This document shows, in pieces, positions 44,776 to 54,111 of a stretch of 64,000 nucleotides of DNA (the first letter of the stretch is position 1; each line of letters starts with the position of its first letter). This DNA comes from CAVQWT01 sp963717705 (GTDB taxonomy: Bacteria > Pseudomonadota > Gammaproteobacteria > Burkholderiales > Casimicrobiaceae): assembly GCA_963717705.1 (NCBI GenBank), contig CAVQWT010000004.1, positions 372,001 through 436,000 of the forward strand, given 5' to 3'. Below the pieces are notes generated by a model. It saw only the letters and a list, made by a program, of their open reading frames with translations. It had not been told where the DNA came from and did no database searches. A program made the position numbers and the translations under genes.

Positions 44776-45624
44776 ATGAACTACCTCGACCACAAGAACA
44801 AGGCCGGCAAGACGACCGGATTCGCGCTGTCGCTCGTCGCCGCCGCGGCGCTGGCGGGCGCACCCGCCGTTGCGCAGGCGCAGTCCGGCAGCATGCAGCC
44901 CGCCGGCTGGAGCACCGCGGTGACCCTTTACGGCTGGTTCCCGTCGTTCGGCGGCGAGAGCCAGTACCCGACGGTCGGCAACCCGATCAACGTCAGCGCC
45001 GACACCATCATCGACAACCTCAAGTTCGTGTTCATGGGCTCGCTCGACGTCCACAACGGGCGCTGGGGTGCGTTCACCGACCTCATCTACATGGACGTCG
45101 GCGGCGGCAAGCAGAACACCCGGGACTTCACCGTCGGCAACGCCGGGGTGCCCGTGGGCATCACCGCCGACGTGAACCTCGACATCAAGGCCTGGGTGTG
45201 GACGCTGGCCGGCGAGTACCGCGTCGTGTCGTCGCCGGCAACGACGATGGACGTGCTGGTCGGGGCGCGGATGCTGGACCTCACGGAGACGCTCAACTAC
45301 AGCCTCTTCGGCAACGTCAACAACATCAACATCCCGTCGCGCGGGCGCGACCTCGAGGTCAGCCAGACCAACTGGGACGCGATCGTCGGCGTCAAGGGCC
45401 GGTTCGCGTTCGGCGAAAAGCGGGAATGGTTCGTCCCGTATTACCTCGACATCGGGACCGGCGAGTCCGACCTCACCTGGCAGGGCATGATCGGTCTCGG
45501 CTACGCGTTCAAGTGGGGCGACGTCCTCGCCGCGTACCGCTACCTCGACTACAACCTCGACACGAAGAACATCAAGGACTTCAACGCCGGCGGCCCGATG
45601 ATCGGCGTCACGTTCCGCTGGTAA
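44776..45624 (+). CDS. Outer-membrane beta-barrel protein
   Basis: The 282-residue protein has a signal peptide ending APAVAQAQ and alternating beta strands (TAVTLYGWFPSFGG, VFMGSLDVHNGRWGAF, YYLDIGTGESDLTWQGMIGL). It ends GVTFRW, with the aromatic C-terminal residue recognised by the Bam machinery. A GGAG ribosome site lies before the ATG. Related proteins are uncharacterised barrels. It is monocistronic. Confidence 0.85.
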   Translation: MNYLDHKNKAGKTTGFALSLVAAAALAGAPAVAQAQSGSMQPAGWSTAVTLYGWFPSFGGESQYPTVGNPINVSADTIIDNLKFVFMGSLDVHNGRWGAFTDLIYMDVGGGKQNTRDFTVGNAGVPVGITADVNLDIKAWVWTLAGEYRVVSSPATTMDVLVGARMLDLTETLNYSLFGNVNNINIPSRGRDLEVSQTNWDAIVGVKGRFAFGEKREWFVPYYLDIGTGESDLTWQGMIGLGYAFKWGDVLAAYRYLDYNLDTKNIKDFNAGGPMIGVTFRW

Positions 45625-45696
45625 CCGCCGACTCCGGCCGGTCGCGCGTCGCCGCGACCGCCGGTAGGGGGGCAACACGCAACACTTCGGGCCGCC

Positions 45697-45815
45697 AACT
45701 GCGGCCCGATCCACATCCTGGGCCGTGATGCGCCGCCTGATTCACATCCGTGCCGTGAAGTGCGGCCCGACCCGCACCGCTGCCGCGAACTGCGACCCCA
45801 TCCAATGCCGCGTCA
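45697..45815 (+). repeat. Degenerate 30-32 bp tandem repeat, about 3.8 copies
   Basis: Units at 45697-45728, 45729-45758, 45759-45788 and 45789-45815 share the pattern CTGCGGCCCGATCC, CACATCC then TGCCGTGA. The period is not a multiple of three, which argues against a coding origin. It fills most of the gap between two convergent genes. Confidence 0.6.
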
Positions 45816-45824
45816 AGCCGGCCG

Positions 45825-46358
45825 TCACGCGCAGGGCGGCGGCCCCTCGCTCGCCGGCGCAGCCGCCGCCGCGCGGCGGCGGAACCAGGGCGTGCGCCGG
45901 TACGCGCTCTGGTAGCCGTCGCTGAAGTCGGCGAAGCCCGCCAGCGCCGCGCCGAGGTCCCTCTCGCCGGGCAGCGCGAAGCGGTCGAATCCGACCTGCG
46001 CGAGGTTGCAGAGCTGGTCGCGTCCGACGTCGCCGACGGCGCGCAGCTCGCCGACGTAGCCGTGCCGCTCGCGCAGCAGCCGCGCGTGCGAATAGCCGCG
46101 GCCGTCGGTGAACTGCGGAAAGTCGACGGCGATCACCGGGATCCAGCCGAGATCCGGCGCGATCGCCGCAGGATCGTCCGCCGGCATCAACAGCACGCCG
46201 ACCTCGCCGCGCGCGATCAGCGCGGCCCGGTGCCGCAGCCACAGCGCCAGCGGAACGATCGCCGGTGCGCCGTCGGACAGGTCGGCAAGCGCGGCGGCGC
46301 CGCGCAGCAGCGTCCAGCGGTCCGCGACGACGCTACCGTGGCTGATGAGCCGGGTCAT
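45825..46358 (-). CDS. DUF934 sulfite-assimilation associated protein
   Basis: The 177-residue protein contains IPVIAVDFPQFTDGRGYSHA and LRAVGDVGRDQLCNLAQVGF, the hallmarks of the DUF934 family encoded next to assimilatory sulfite or nitrite reductases. It may help electron transfer or reductase assembly. It overlaps the reductase gene by 26 nt, so translation is coupled. The C-terminus is Ala/Pro-rich and ends PPPCA. Confidence 0.9.
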   Translation of the reverse strand: MTRLISHGSVVADRWTLLRGAAALADLSDGAPAIVPLALWLRHRAALIARGEVGVLLMPADDPAAIAPDLGWIPVIAVDFPQFTDGRGYSHARLLRERHGYVGELRAVGDVGRDQLCNLAQVGFDRFALPGERDLGAALAGFADFSDGYQSAYRRTPWFRRRAAAAAPASEGPPPCA

Positions 46359-48000
46359 AGACGGCCTCCTTGAAGGGTTCGATGCCGAGCCGGTGCACGG
46401 TGTCGACGAAGCGTTCGTCGTCGTGACGGCGTGCGACGTAGGTTTCGACCAGGCGGGCGACGACGTCGGGCATGTCGGCGGCCGCGAACGACGGGCCGAT
46501 CACCTTGCCGATCGCGGCGCCGTGGCCCTGCGTGCCACCGATCGTGACCTGGTACCACTCGCTGCCATTCTTGTCGACGCCGAGGATGCCGATGTGACCG
46601 ACGTGGTGGTGGCCGCAGGCGTTCATGCAGCCGGAGATGTTGAGGTCGAGCTCCCCCACGTCGTGCAGGTAGTCGAGGTCGTCGAAGCGCCGCTGGATCG
46701 CCTCCGCGATGGGGATCGACTTGGCGTTGGCCAGCGAGCAGAAGTCGCCGCCGGGGCAGCAGACGACGTCGGTCAGGAGCCCGACGGTGGGGGTCGCGAG
46801 CCCGAGCGCGCGCAGCGACTCCCAGAGCGCCCGCAGGTCTCGTTGCCGCACGTCGGCGAGGATCAGGTTCTGCTCGTGCGAGACGCGCAGCTCGCCGAAG
46901 CTGTGGCGATCGGCGAGTGCCGCGACGGCGTCCATCTGGTCGGAGGTGATGTCGCCGGGCGCGACGCCAGTCTTCTTCAGCGATACCGAGACGATGGCGT
47001 ACCCGGGCACCTTGTGCGGGTGGACGTTGCGCGCAGCCCAGCGGTCGAACGCGCGGTTGTCGGCGCGCGCGGCCCGGTACCCGGCGTCCTCGGCGGGCAG
47101 CGCCTCGTACGGCGGCGCGGTGAAATGGCCTTCGAGTCGCGCGAACTCCTCGTCGGGAACGGTCGCAGGGCCGCCGGAAAGTTGCCTCCATTCCGCCTCG
47201 ACCTCGGCGGCGAACGCCGCCGGCGTGCGCTCCTTGACCAGGATCTTGATCCGGGCCTTGTACTTGTTGTCGCGCCGGCCGTGCAGGTTGTAGACGCGCA
47301 GGATCGCGTCGAGGTAGTTGAGGATCTCGTCCCGCGGCAGGAACTCGCGGATGACGTGGCCGACGATCGGCGTCCGGCCGAGGCCCCCGCCGACGGCGAC
47401 GCGAAAGCCGATCGCGCCGTCATCGCCGCGGACCGCCTGCAGGCCGATGTCGTGGACGAGGATCGCCGCGCGGTCGCTGGTCGCGCCGGTGATCGCGATC
47501 TTGAACTTGCGCGGCAGGAACGCGAACTCGGGGTGCAGCGTCGACCACTGGCGGACGAGCTCGCAGTACGGCCGGGGGTCGACGACCTCGTCGCCGGCGA
47601 CACCGGCGAAGTGGTCGGAGGTGACGTTGCGGATGCAGTTGCCCGAGGTCTGGATGGCGTGCATCCCGACCGCCGCCAGCTCGGCGAGGATGTCGGGAAC
47701 GCGGTCGAGCGCGGGCCAGTTGAACTGCAGGTTCTGCCGTGTGGTGACGTGGCCGTAGCCGCGGTCGTAGGCGCGTCCGATGTGCGCCAGCGCGCGCAGC
47801 TGCAGCGAAGAGAGCAGTCCGTACGGAATCGCGACCCGCAGCATCGGCGCGTGCTTCTGCACGTACAGGCCGTTCTGCAGCCGCAGCGGCCGGAACTCGT
47901 CGTCGGAAAGCTCGCCGGCGAGGTAGCGGCGGGTCTGGTCGCGGAACTGCGCGACGCGCTCGGCGACGAGGCGGTGGTCGAAGGCGTCGTAACGGTACAT
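46333..48000 (-). CDS. cysI: Siroheme sulfite/nitrite reductase (ferredoxin-like type)
   Basis: The 555-residue hemoprotein has two ferrodoxin-like half domains (VAIPYGLLSSLQLRALAHIG, GHVTTRQNLQFNW) and four cluster cysteines: C415 and C421 in VCCPGGDFCS, C458 and C462 in SGCMNACGHHH. These bind the 4Fe-4S/siroheme centre that reduces sulfite to sulfide (or nitrite to ammonia). Coupling to DUF934 and the divergent CbiX-type chelatase argues for sulfite assimilation. Electron donor genes are not adjacent. Confidence 0.92.
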   Translation of the reverse strand: MYRYDAFDHRLVAERVAQFRDQTRRYLAGELSDDEFRPLRLQNGLYVQKHAPMLRVAIPYGLLSSLQLRALAHIGRAYDRGYGHVTTRQNLQFNWPALDRVPDILAELAAVGMHAIQTSGNCIRNVTSDHFAGVAGDEVVDPRPYCELVRQWSTLHPEFAFLPRKFKIAITGATSDRAAILVHDIGLQAVRGDDGAIGFRVAVGGGLGRTPIVGHVIREFLPRDEILNYLDAILRVYNLHGRRDNKYKARIKILVKERTPAAFAAEVEAEWRQLSGGPATVPDEEFARLEGHFTAPPYEALPAEDAGYRAARADNRAFDRWAARNVHPHKVPGYAIVSVSLKKTGVAPGDITSDQMDAVAALADRHSFGELRVSHEQNLILADVRQRDLRALWESLRALGLATPTVGLLTDVVCCPGGDFCSLANAKSIPIAEAIQRRFDDLDYLHDVGELDLNISGCMNACGHHHVGHIGILGVDKNGSEWYQVTIGGTQGHGAAIGKVIGPSFAAADMPDVVARLVETYVARRHDDERFVDTVHRLGIEPFKEAVYDPAHQPR

Positions 48001-48032
48001 GGCGGCGGCGCGGCGCCCCGCTGAGGGGCCTC

Positions 48033-48117
48033 GTTATAAGCAAAGGCGCAACATACCGGTCGTCGGTTATAAATAGAAAGAATATTTGGCCATGTCGAAC
48101 GATCCTGCCGTTATATT
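48033..48117. promoter_or_regulatory. AT-rich divergent control region with three GTTATA repeats
   Basis: GTTATAA occurs at 48033-48039 and 48066-48072, and GTTATAT at 48110-48116. The region is the most AT-rich nearby and separates divergent sulfur genes. TATATT (48112-48117) could be the -10 of the chelatase gene, giving a start at or next to its ATG. Repeats of this kind would suit a LysR-type sulfur regulator such as CysB, but that is inference. Confidence 0.45.
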
Positions 48118-48123
48118 CGGGCG

Positions 48124-48525
48124 ATGACGACCGGACTCTCCGCTGCCAGCCCGCCGACGACGGGGCTCGTGCTGTTCGCGCACGGCGCGCGCGACGCCCG
48201 CTGGGCCGAGCCCCTGCACCGCCTGCATGCCCGCGTCGCGGCGCTGGTTCCGGGCACGCCGGTGGCGCTGGCGTTCCTCGATTTCATGACTCCCGATCTG
48301 GCAGGGGCAACCGAGGCGCTGGTCGCGTCGGGTTGCCGCGCGGTGCGCATCGTGCCGGTGTTTTTCGGCCAGGGTGGGCACATCCGCGACGACCTGCCGG
48401 GGCTGCTCGCCGACCTCGCCGGGAGGCACCCCGACGTCGACATCCGCTGCGCGCTGGCGATCGGCGAGGACGACGCGGTGCTGGACGCGCTGGCGGCGTA
48501 CTGCCTGCGGCAACTGGCGGGCTGA
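48124..48525 (+). CDS. cbiX: CbiX/SirB-like sirohydrochlorin chelatase
   Basis: The 133-residue protein is the length of single-domain CbiX-short proteins. LVLFAHGARDARWAEPL holds the first metal-binding histidine and VPVFFGQGGHIRDDLPGL the second. It would insert Fe2+ (or Co2+) into sirohydrochlorin to make siroheme. The neighbouring siroheme reductase gives the likely use. No Shine-Dalgarno is obvious. Confidence 0.88.
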   Translation: MTTGLSAASPPTTGLVLFAHGARDARWAEPLHRLHARVAALVPGTPVALAFLDFMTPDLAGATEALVASGCRAVRIVPVFFGQGGHIRDDLPGLLADLAGRHPDVDIRCALAIGEDDAVLDALAAYCLRQLAG

Positions 48526-48622
48526 CCGGCGGCTGCCCGGCCGTCTCGTTCGCGTGCGCCGCCGGCATCGTGGGCCTCCGGCGGCGGACCGTGCCCGAGC
48601 CGCCCGGGCACCGCGGCAGGCG

Positions 48623-50404
48623 CTACTTGCCCGCCGCCTTCTTCTTCGCGAGGTCGATGTCCATGTACTTCCACGTGAACCCGAACGGCGACGGGTTGTA
48701 GCCCAGCAGCCACGGCTGGGTGAACGCGTTGCCGACCGGGAACACCTGCAGCACGATCGGGACGTACGCGCTGACCACCTCGGACATCCGGCGCGCCAGC
48801 GCGATGCGCTCGGGGCCGTCGGGGGTGCGCAGGAACGCCTCGAACGCCCGGTCGTAGTCGGCGTTGCGGAACCGCGCGCGGTTGGTGTCCGGGGGCGCCT
48901 TGCCCCACAGCGTGGTCAGCGAGCTGAAGCCCGACGGCTCGGACGCGCGGAAGCCCAGATTGAACATCATCAGCTGGCCCGCGGTGCTGCGCTTCAGCAG
49001 CTCGTTGAAGGGCTGCGAATTGACGGTCATCCTGAGGCCGATCGCCGCCATGTTCTTGAGCCACAGCGTGTCGGCCTCGCGGCTCTCGCTGTCGGGCAGC
49101 GAATTCTGCACCAGCACCAGCGGCTTGCCGTCCGGCAGCTCGCGGAAGCCGTCGCCGTCGCGGTCCTTGTAGCCGAAGCGGTCGAGCAGCGCGCGCGCGC
49201 CCGCCGGGTCGTAGAACCCTTTCGCCGGCAGCTTCGGGTCGTGACCGCTGGTCCCCGGCGGCAGGATCTGGTTGGCGGGCACGCCCTGGCCGGCGTAGAA
49301 GACCTTGATGAACTCGTCGCTGTTGAAGCCCATCGCGATGGCGCGGCGAAGCGCGATCTTCTCGGGCGCGTTGCCGCCGACGACGGGGTCGTCCTGGTTG
49401 AGGTAGGTGTAGATCAGCGCGGGGACGGCGTAGCGGTGGTGGACGATGCCGCGCCGCGCGAGTTCCGGCCGGAGCTTGCCGTTGTCGAGCATCCGGCTGA
49501 GCAGCGCGCCGCCGACCGCGACGTAATCGAGCGCGCCCTGGTCGAACGACAGCAGTTCGGGCAGCTGCTCCTCGACGACGGAGATCTCGATCCGCGACAG
49601 CGCCGGCAGCTTGCGGCCCTGCATCGCCTTCACCATCGGCTGGTGCGCCGGGTTGCTGCTGGCCGGAAAGCTGATCGTCCGGTACCCGGGATTCGCCTCC
49701 AGCACCAGCCGCGAGCCCCGCTTCCACTCGCCCAGGCGGAACGGGCCGGTGCCCACCGGCTTCGACGTGACGTCGTTGCCGGCCGCCTCGACCGCCTCGC
49801 GCGCGACGGCGTAGGTGCCGAGCGTCGCGAGGCGCTCCAGCACCGTGTAGTCGACCGCGGCGAGCTTCAGCCGCAGCGTGTGCCGGTCGACGGCCTCGAG
49901 CCCGTCGATCTTCGCGTCGTAGTCGAACTTGCCGGCCTTCCTCGCCGCGTCGACGACGGGCCGCGCGCCGACGAGGAGGTCGGTCAGCGCCGGCTCGCCG
50001 CCCTGCTTGAGGTTGGGATCGAGCCGCCGCTTGATCGAATAGACGTAATCGGCGGCGACGAGCTCGCGCGGCCTGCCCTTGAACACCGGATCGTCGGCGA
50101 ACAGGATTCCCGGCTTGACGCGGATCGTCCAGGTGCGGCCGCCGTCGGTGATCTCGGGCAGGGCGACGGCGGTGTTCGGCACGACCTTGGCCGGCGACGC
50201 GAGATAGTCGAATTGGTACAGGCCCTCGAAGATGACGTCGGCGACGCGGCGCGAGTAGAGGTCGGTGATCTGCTGTGGATCGAGGATCGCGATGTCGGGC
50301 AGGGCGAGGCGCAGGACCTTGGGCTCGTCGGCGCGGGCGAGGGGCGACTGGAGCGTGACGACGATCAGCAGCGCGGCGGCGAGGCGGGCGAGCGGCAAAG
50401 TCAT
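48623..50404 (-). CDS. Family 5 extracellular solute-binding protein (peptide type)
   Basis: About 593 residues with a signal peptide (LARLAAALLIVVTLQSPLARA). The mature protein has the SBP family 5 pattern: VADVIFEGLYQFD, TWTIRVKPGILFADD, VGTGPFRLGEWKRGS and FNSDEFIKVFYAGQG. It binds peptides or similar ligands in the periplasm for an ABC importer whose permeases are not nearby. The second ATG (50404), with AGGA 8 nt before it, is preferred over 50410. Confidence 0.9.
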   Translation of the reverse strand: MTLPLARLAAALLIVVTLQSPLARADEPKVLRLALPDIAILDPQQITDLYSRRVADVIFEGLYQFDYLASPAKVVPNTAVALPEITDGGRTWTIRVKPGILFADDPVFKGRPRELVAADYVYSIKRRLDPNLKQGGEPALTDLLVGARPVVDAARKAGKFDYDAKIDGLEAVDRHTLRLKLAAVDYTVLERLATLGTYAVAREAVEAAGNDVTSKPVGTGPFRLGEWKRGSRLVLEANPGYRTISFPASSNPAHQPMVKAMQGRKLPALSRIEISVVEEQLPELLSFDQGALDYVAVGGALLSRMLDNGKLRPELARRGIVHHRYAVPALIYTYLNQDDPVVGGNAPEKIALRRAIAMGFNSDEFIKVFYAGQGVPANQILPPGTSGHDPKLPAKGFYDPAGARALLDRFGYKDRDGDGFRELPDGKPLVLVQNSLPDSESREADTLWLKNMAAIGLRMTVNSQPFNELLKRSTAGQLMMFNLGFRASEPSGFSSLTTLWGKAPPDTNRARFRNADYDRAFEAFLRTPDGPERIALARRMSEVVSAYVPIVLQVFPVGNAFTQPWLLGYNPSPFGFTWKYMDIDLAKKKAAGK

Positions 50405-50564
50405 GGGCATTTCCTGACGGGTGCGGCCAAGCGCGGGCCGGGACCGGGGGATTATGCCCGCTTCGCGGCGGCGACCCCGGGCGACGTTTCGTCGGGTGGC
50501 CGGTTCAGCGTGGGTACACCGCCTCGCGGCAGCCGCGCAGGAATTGCGGTAGCCTGCAGAACCG

Positions 50565-51617
50565 ATGACCTCCGCCTCCGCGCCCCATTACCGTCGCACC
50601 ATCGAGCTGCGTCCGAGCTGGCGGTCGTACGCGCTCAACGCGCTGCTGCGGGTGACGATGCGCAAGCGGCTGACGCTCGAATCCGACATTGCCGCGCTGC
50701 GCAAGGAGTACGAGCGGCTCGACGCGCGGCACTTCAAGCTTGCCGGAGACGTCTCGCGGACGCCGGTCGAGTGCGGCGGCATTCCGGCCGAGTGGATCAC
50801 GGTGCCTGAAAGCCGGCCGGGGCGCGTCATCCTGTACCTGCACGGCGGGTCGTTCGTGTTCCGGTTTCCGAATGCCCACGCGGTACTGGCGGCGCGGCTG
50901 TGTCGCCGCCTCGGCGCGCGGGCGCTGATCCCCGACTACCGCCTGGCGCCGGAGAACCCGTTTCCGGCGGCCGCGCAGGATTGCCACCAGGCGTATCGCG
51001 GGCTGCTGGCGCAGGGCATTCCGCCCGAGCACATCGTGCTGGCCGGCGACTCCGCGGGGGGCAATCTGGCGCTGGTCACGCTGCATCGGGCCCGGGTGGC
51101 GGGCGAGCCGCTGCCCCGCTGCGCCGTGCTGCTGTCGCCGGCGCTGGACTGCACGCTCGGCAGCCCGAGCATGGCGATCTACGACGGCCAGGACCCGATG
51201 ATCCAGCTCAGTGCGCTGCTGGTGCTGCGCCAGTTCTACGTCCCTTCGCCGCACCAGTACACCGACCCCGAGGTGTCGCCGCTGTTCGCCGATTTCGCGG
51301 GCTTCCCGCCGCTGTTCCTGCAGGCGGGCAGCACCGAGATGATGCGCGACGAGGCGATCCGCGCCGCCGACCGCGCGCACGCCGCGGGCGTCGACGTCGA
51401 GCTCGAGTTGTGGCCGGGCGTCCCGCACGTGTTCCAGATCGCCGAGTTCCTGCCCGAGGCGGCGCTGGCAATCAAGCACATCGTCCGCTTCGTGCGCATC
51501 CGCACCGGTTGGGACGACGCCGGGAGAATGAGTCGCGCGCGGCACGGCGCGCCGCACCCGCGCGCGGCCCGTCACTTCTGCAGCGTCGCGTCCTCGACCA
51601 GCACCGCGTACTTGTAG
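50565..51617 (+). CDS. HSL-type alpha/beta hydrolase (esterase/lipase)
   Basis: The 350-residue protein has the oxyanion motif YLHGGSFVF, the nucleophile elbow GDSAGGNLAL, the acid region DEAIRAADRAHAAG and the histidine in PGVPHVFQI. These mark the hormone-sensitive-lipase family, which hydrolyses short acyl esters. It follows the divergent binding-protein gene by 160 bp. Its last 46 nt overlap the end of the convergent OB-fold-like gene, which is unusual, so the C-terminal tail may not be functionally important. Confidence 0.9.
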   Translation: MTSASAPHYRRTIELRPSWRSYALNALLRVTMRKRLTLESDIAALRKEYERLDARHFKLAGDVSRTPVECGGIPAEWITVPESRPGRVILYLHGGSFVFRFPNAHAVLAARLCRRLGARALIPDYRLAPENPFPAAAQDCHQAYRGLLAQGIPPEHIVLAGDSAGGNLALVTLHRARVAGEPLPRCAVLLSPALDCTLGSPSMAIYDGQDPMIQLSALLVLRQFYVPSPHQYTDPEVSPLFADFAGFPPLFLQAGSTEMMRDEAIRAADRAHAAGVDVELELWPGVPHVFQIAEFLPEAALAIKHIVRFVRIRTGWDDAGRMSRARHGAPHPRAARHFCSVASSTSTAYL

Positions 51618-52315
51618 CCCGACCCCAGGTCCCGGTCGGTGCGGACGATGCCCTTCACCAGCACGACGTCGCCGATCTTCGTCTCGTCCTTGGTCGTCAC
51701 CACGACGTCGTTGGTGCCGTCGGCGGCCGCGCCCGAGCCGTCGCGCAGGTGAATCCAGTTCTTGCCCATCACGCCGGGGGTGAACTTGACGACCTTGCCG
51801 CGGACGACGACCGGCTTGTCCTTCAGGGCAACGCGGCCGGACACGATCTCGGCGACCGTCCGCGCATCGGCACCGGTCGCCTTGGCGACCTTGACGTCGG
51901 CGACTTCGACGGGCTTGGCCATCCCCGCGTGCATCGCGCCCATGTCGATCGCCGGTGCGGCGGCCGGCGCGGCAGCCGGAGCGGACGCGGCGGCGGCCGG
52001 GGCAGCTGCGGTGCCGCCAAGCGTCCCGAACGCGATCCGGTCGAACTTCCGCTTGAGCGTCTTGCTCTCGAAGTCCTTCATGATCATCGGGTTCACGATG
52101 GTGACGTCGGCGCCGGTCTTGACCGGAGCCTTGTTGACGGCCGCCCAGATCTCGCCGTCCCTGGTCTTGAGGCGAAGGTAGGTGTAGGTCTCGACGTCCT
52201 TCACTTCGAGGACCTTGCCCTGCAGGGGGGGCGCCGTTGCAGGCGCGGGCGGGTCGGCGGCCACGGCGAGGCCGAACGAGAACAGCAACGCCATGGCGGC
52301 GAGAAATCTGATCAC
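51572..52315 (-). CDS. Exported protein with two OB-fold-like modules
   Basis: A signal peptide (FLAAMALLFSFGLAVAA) precedes two similar regions. LQGKVLEVKDVETYTYLRLK is in the first. The second holds VALKDKPVVVRGKVVKF and WIHLRDGSGAAADGTNDVVV, then KYAVLVEDATLQK. Both resemble OB-fold modules of NrfJ-like or nucleotide-binding-like exported proteins. An Ala-rich linker separates them. GTG at 52315 has GGAG 6 nt upstream and fits better than TTG at 52327. Function unknown. Confidence 0.72.
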   Translation of the reverse strand: MIRFLAAMALLFSFGLAVAADPPAPATAPPLQGKVLEVKDVETYTYLRLKTRDGEIWAAVNKAPVKTGADVTIVNPMIMKDFESKTLKRKFDRIAFGTLGGTAAAPAAAASAPAAAPAAAPAIDMGAMHAGMAKPVEVADVKVAKATGADARTVAEIVSGRVALKDKPVVVRGKVVKFTPGVMGKNWIHLRDGSGAAADGTNDVVVTTKDETKIGDVVLVKGIVRTDRDLGSGYKYAVLVEDATLQK

Positions 52316-52442
52316 GGGTGTCTCCAATCGGGAAGGGGAAGGCGGTTTCGGCAGGGAAGCACGCCGAAACGACGCGGAAGTCTAGCGCGAATCGCGGGGA
52401 AAAAAGTTGTGTCAGCGCAAGGATCCGACGGCTGTCCACCGG

Positions 52443-53987
52443 CTAGAGCAGCCACTCGATCGGCAAGATCGACAGCATCTCGACACCCAAGCGCGTCGAC
52501 CAGCGGGTGTCCGGCTCGGTGTCGAAACGCTGCTCGCCGGCCGCGGTCCGCTCGATCCAGTACAGGCCGCGGCCGTCCGGCGCCAGCCGCACCTCGTAGG
52601 CGATCCGGGGCACCAACGTGTCGAAAGCCCCGGCCAGCCGCTGCGCGAGCGTCGGACTTTCGATCACCAGACCCATTTCGGTATTCAGCAGCGCCGAGCG
52701 CTGGTCGAAGTTGAACGAACCGACGAAGATGCGGCTGCGGTCCACCGCGAAGGTCTTGGCGTGCAGGCCCGCCGACGCGCTCCCGGCAAAACGGCCCCGG
52801 CCGTCGGCCGCCTCCTTTGCCGCCGTCGGCTTGAGCTCGAACAGCTGGACACCCGCGCGGAGCAGGTCCTCGCGCCGCTTGGCGTAGCCGGAGTGAACGG
52901 ATTTCTCGTCGGATGCGGCCAGCGAGTTGGTGAGGATGCGCACCTTGACGCCGCTCGCGGCCAGCGCGACGAGGCTCGCGGTCCCTTCGGCGCCTGGCAC
53001 GAAGTACGGCGAGACGAGGTCGAAGGTCCGCTCGGGCCGCCCGATCGTCCGCACCAGCTGCGGGAACAGCAGCACGTCCGTCCTCCCCTCGGTGTCGAGG
53101 GTCTTGGCCGGATCGTCGTACTCCAGTCGCGCCGTCGTCCATTCGAACGGCAGGCGGCGCTCCAGGATGTCGCGCAGCAGCGGCGTCGCGCGCACCGCCT
53201 CGATGTAGGCGGCGGAGTCCGGGTCGGCGCGGTTGGCGGCGAATTTCGCCGCCAGGACGGCGGCGGCGTCCGGCGTGGGCGCACCGACGAAGCCCGCGGC
53301 GGGATACGCGGACGGGCTGTTCCAGTACAGGTCGAACTCCCTCGAAACGTCCCGCACCGAAGGGCCAACCACGAGCACGTCCAGGTCGGCGAACACGACC
53401 CCGGTCCCGGCGCCGAAGTACTCGTTGCCGATGTTGCGCCCGCCCATGACGGTCACCTGGTTGTCGGCGGTGAACGACTTGTTGTGCATGCGGCGGTTGA
53501 CGCGTGCGAAGTCGGTCAGGAAATTGAGCGCCCTGGCGTCGCGCTGCACGACCGGGTTGTACAGGCGCACCTCGAGATTCGGATGCGCGTCGAGCGCGGC
53601 GATGGTCGGGTCGAGGCCGGCCGTGTTGTGGTCATCGAGCAGCAGGCGCACCCGGACGCCGCGCTCGGCCGCCTGCCAGAGCGCCTCGAACAGCAGGTAG
53701 CCGACCTCGTCGCCGTGCCAGATGTAGTACTGGACGTCGAGCGACTTCTCCGCGGCCCCGGCGAGCAGGACGCGCGCGGCGAACGCGTCGCGGGGTTCGG
53801 GCAGCGGGTGGACACCGGTCCGGCCCGGATTGCCGGAAACTCCGGGCGTGACGGCGCGACCGAGCCGGGTATCCGCGGTGTCGGCCAGCGCGGAAGTCGC
53901 GGTACGGCCTTCCGGCGGGGGAAGGGTCGCGCACCCGCTGGCGAGCCACGCGACCGCGATCACCAGCCATGCGAGATTTCGAAGCAT
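52443..53987 (-). CDS. Phospholipase D family lipoprotein (cardiolipin synthase-like)
   Basis: The 514-residue protein has an N-terminal lipobox (AVAWLASGC) and two HKD motifs: HNKSFTADNQVTVMGGRN (about residue 168) and HAKTFAVDRSRIFVGSFN (about 409). Each contributes half of the phosphatidyl-transfer active site. YYIWHGDEVGYLL and VRVRLLLDDHNTAG are also family traits. It may act on phospholipids in the envelope. The two-domain length matches the family. Confidence 0.9.
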   Translation of the reverse strand: MLRNLAWLVIAVAWLASGCATLPPPEGRTATSALADTADTRLGRAVTPGVSGNPGRTGVHPLPEPRDAFAARVLLAGAAEKSLDVQYYIWHGDEVGYLLFEALWQAAERGVRVRLLLDDHNTAGLDPTIAALDAHPNLEVRLYNPVVQRDARALNFLTDFARVNRRMHNKSFTADNQVTVMGGRNIGNEYFGAGTGVVFADLDVLVVGPSVRDVSREFDLYWNSPSAYPAAGFVGAPTPDAAAVLAAKFAANRADPDSAAYIEAVRATPLLRDILERRLPFEWTTARLEYDDPAKTLDTEGRTDVLLFPQLVRTIGRPERTFDLVSPYFVPGAEGTASLVALAASGVKVRILTNSLAASDEKSVHSGYAKRREDLLRAGVQLFELKPTAAKEAADGRGRFAGSASAGLHAKTFAVDRSRIFVGSFNFDQRSALLNTEMGLVIESPTLAQRLAGAFDTLVPRIAYEVRLAPDGRGLYWIERTAAGEQRFDTEPDTRWSTRLGVEMLSILPIEWLL

Positions 53988-54111
53988 TTCGAGTGACGAC
54001 GACGTGAAAATTGACCTGACGATCCTGGCCTTCGCCGGCGGGCCGGCGCGTCTGCGCGTCGCGGTGCCGGCCGGGCATGGCGTCCCGACGGGACGCGGCA
54101 GGCCTGCGGAG

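Noticed and set aside
45697..45815. Possible CRISPR array
   Set aside because: Units follow each other without unique spacers and are degenerate; no cas genes nearby.
48091..48104. A 14-base match (CATGTCGAACGATC) to the start of the lexA-like gene, holding half of its operator
   Set aside because: The second half-site GTTC is missing, and exact 14-base matches are expected by chance in 64 kb.
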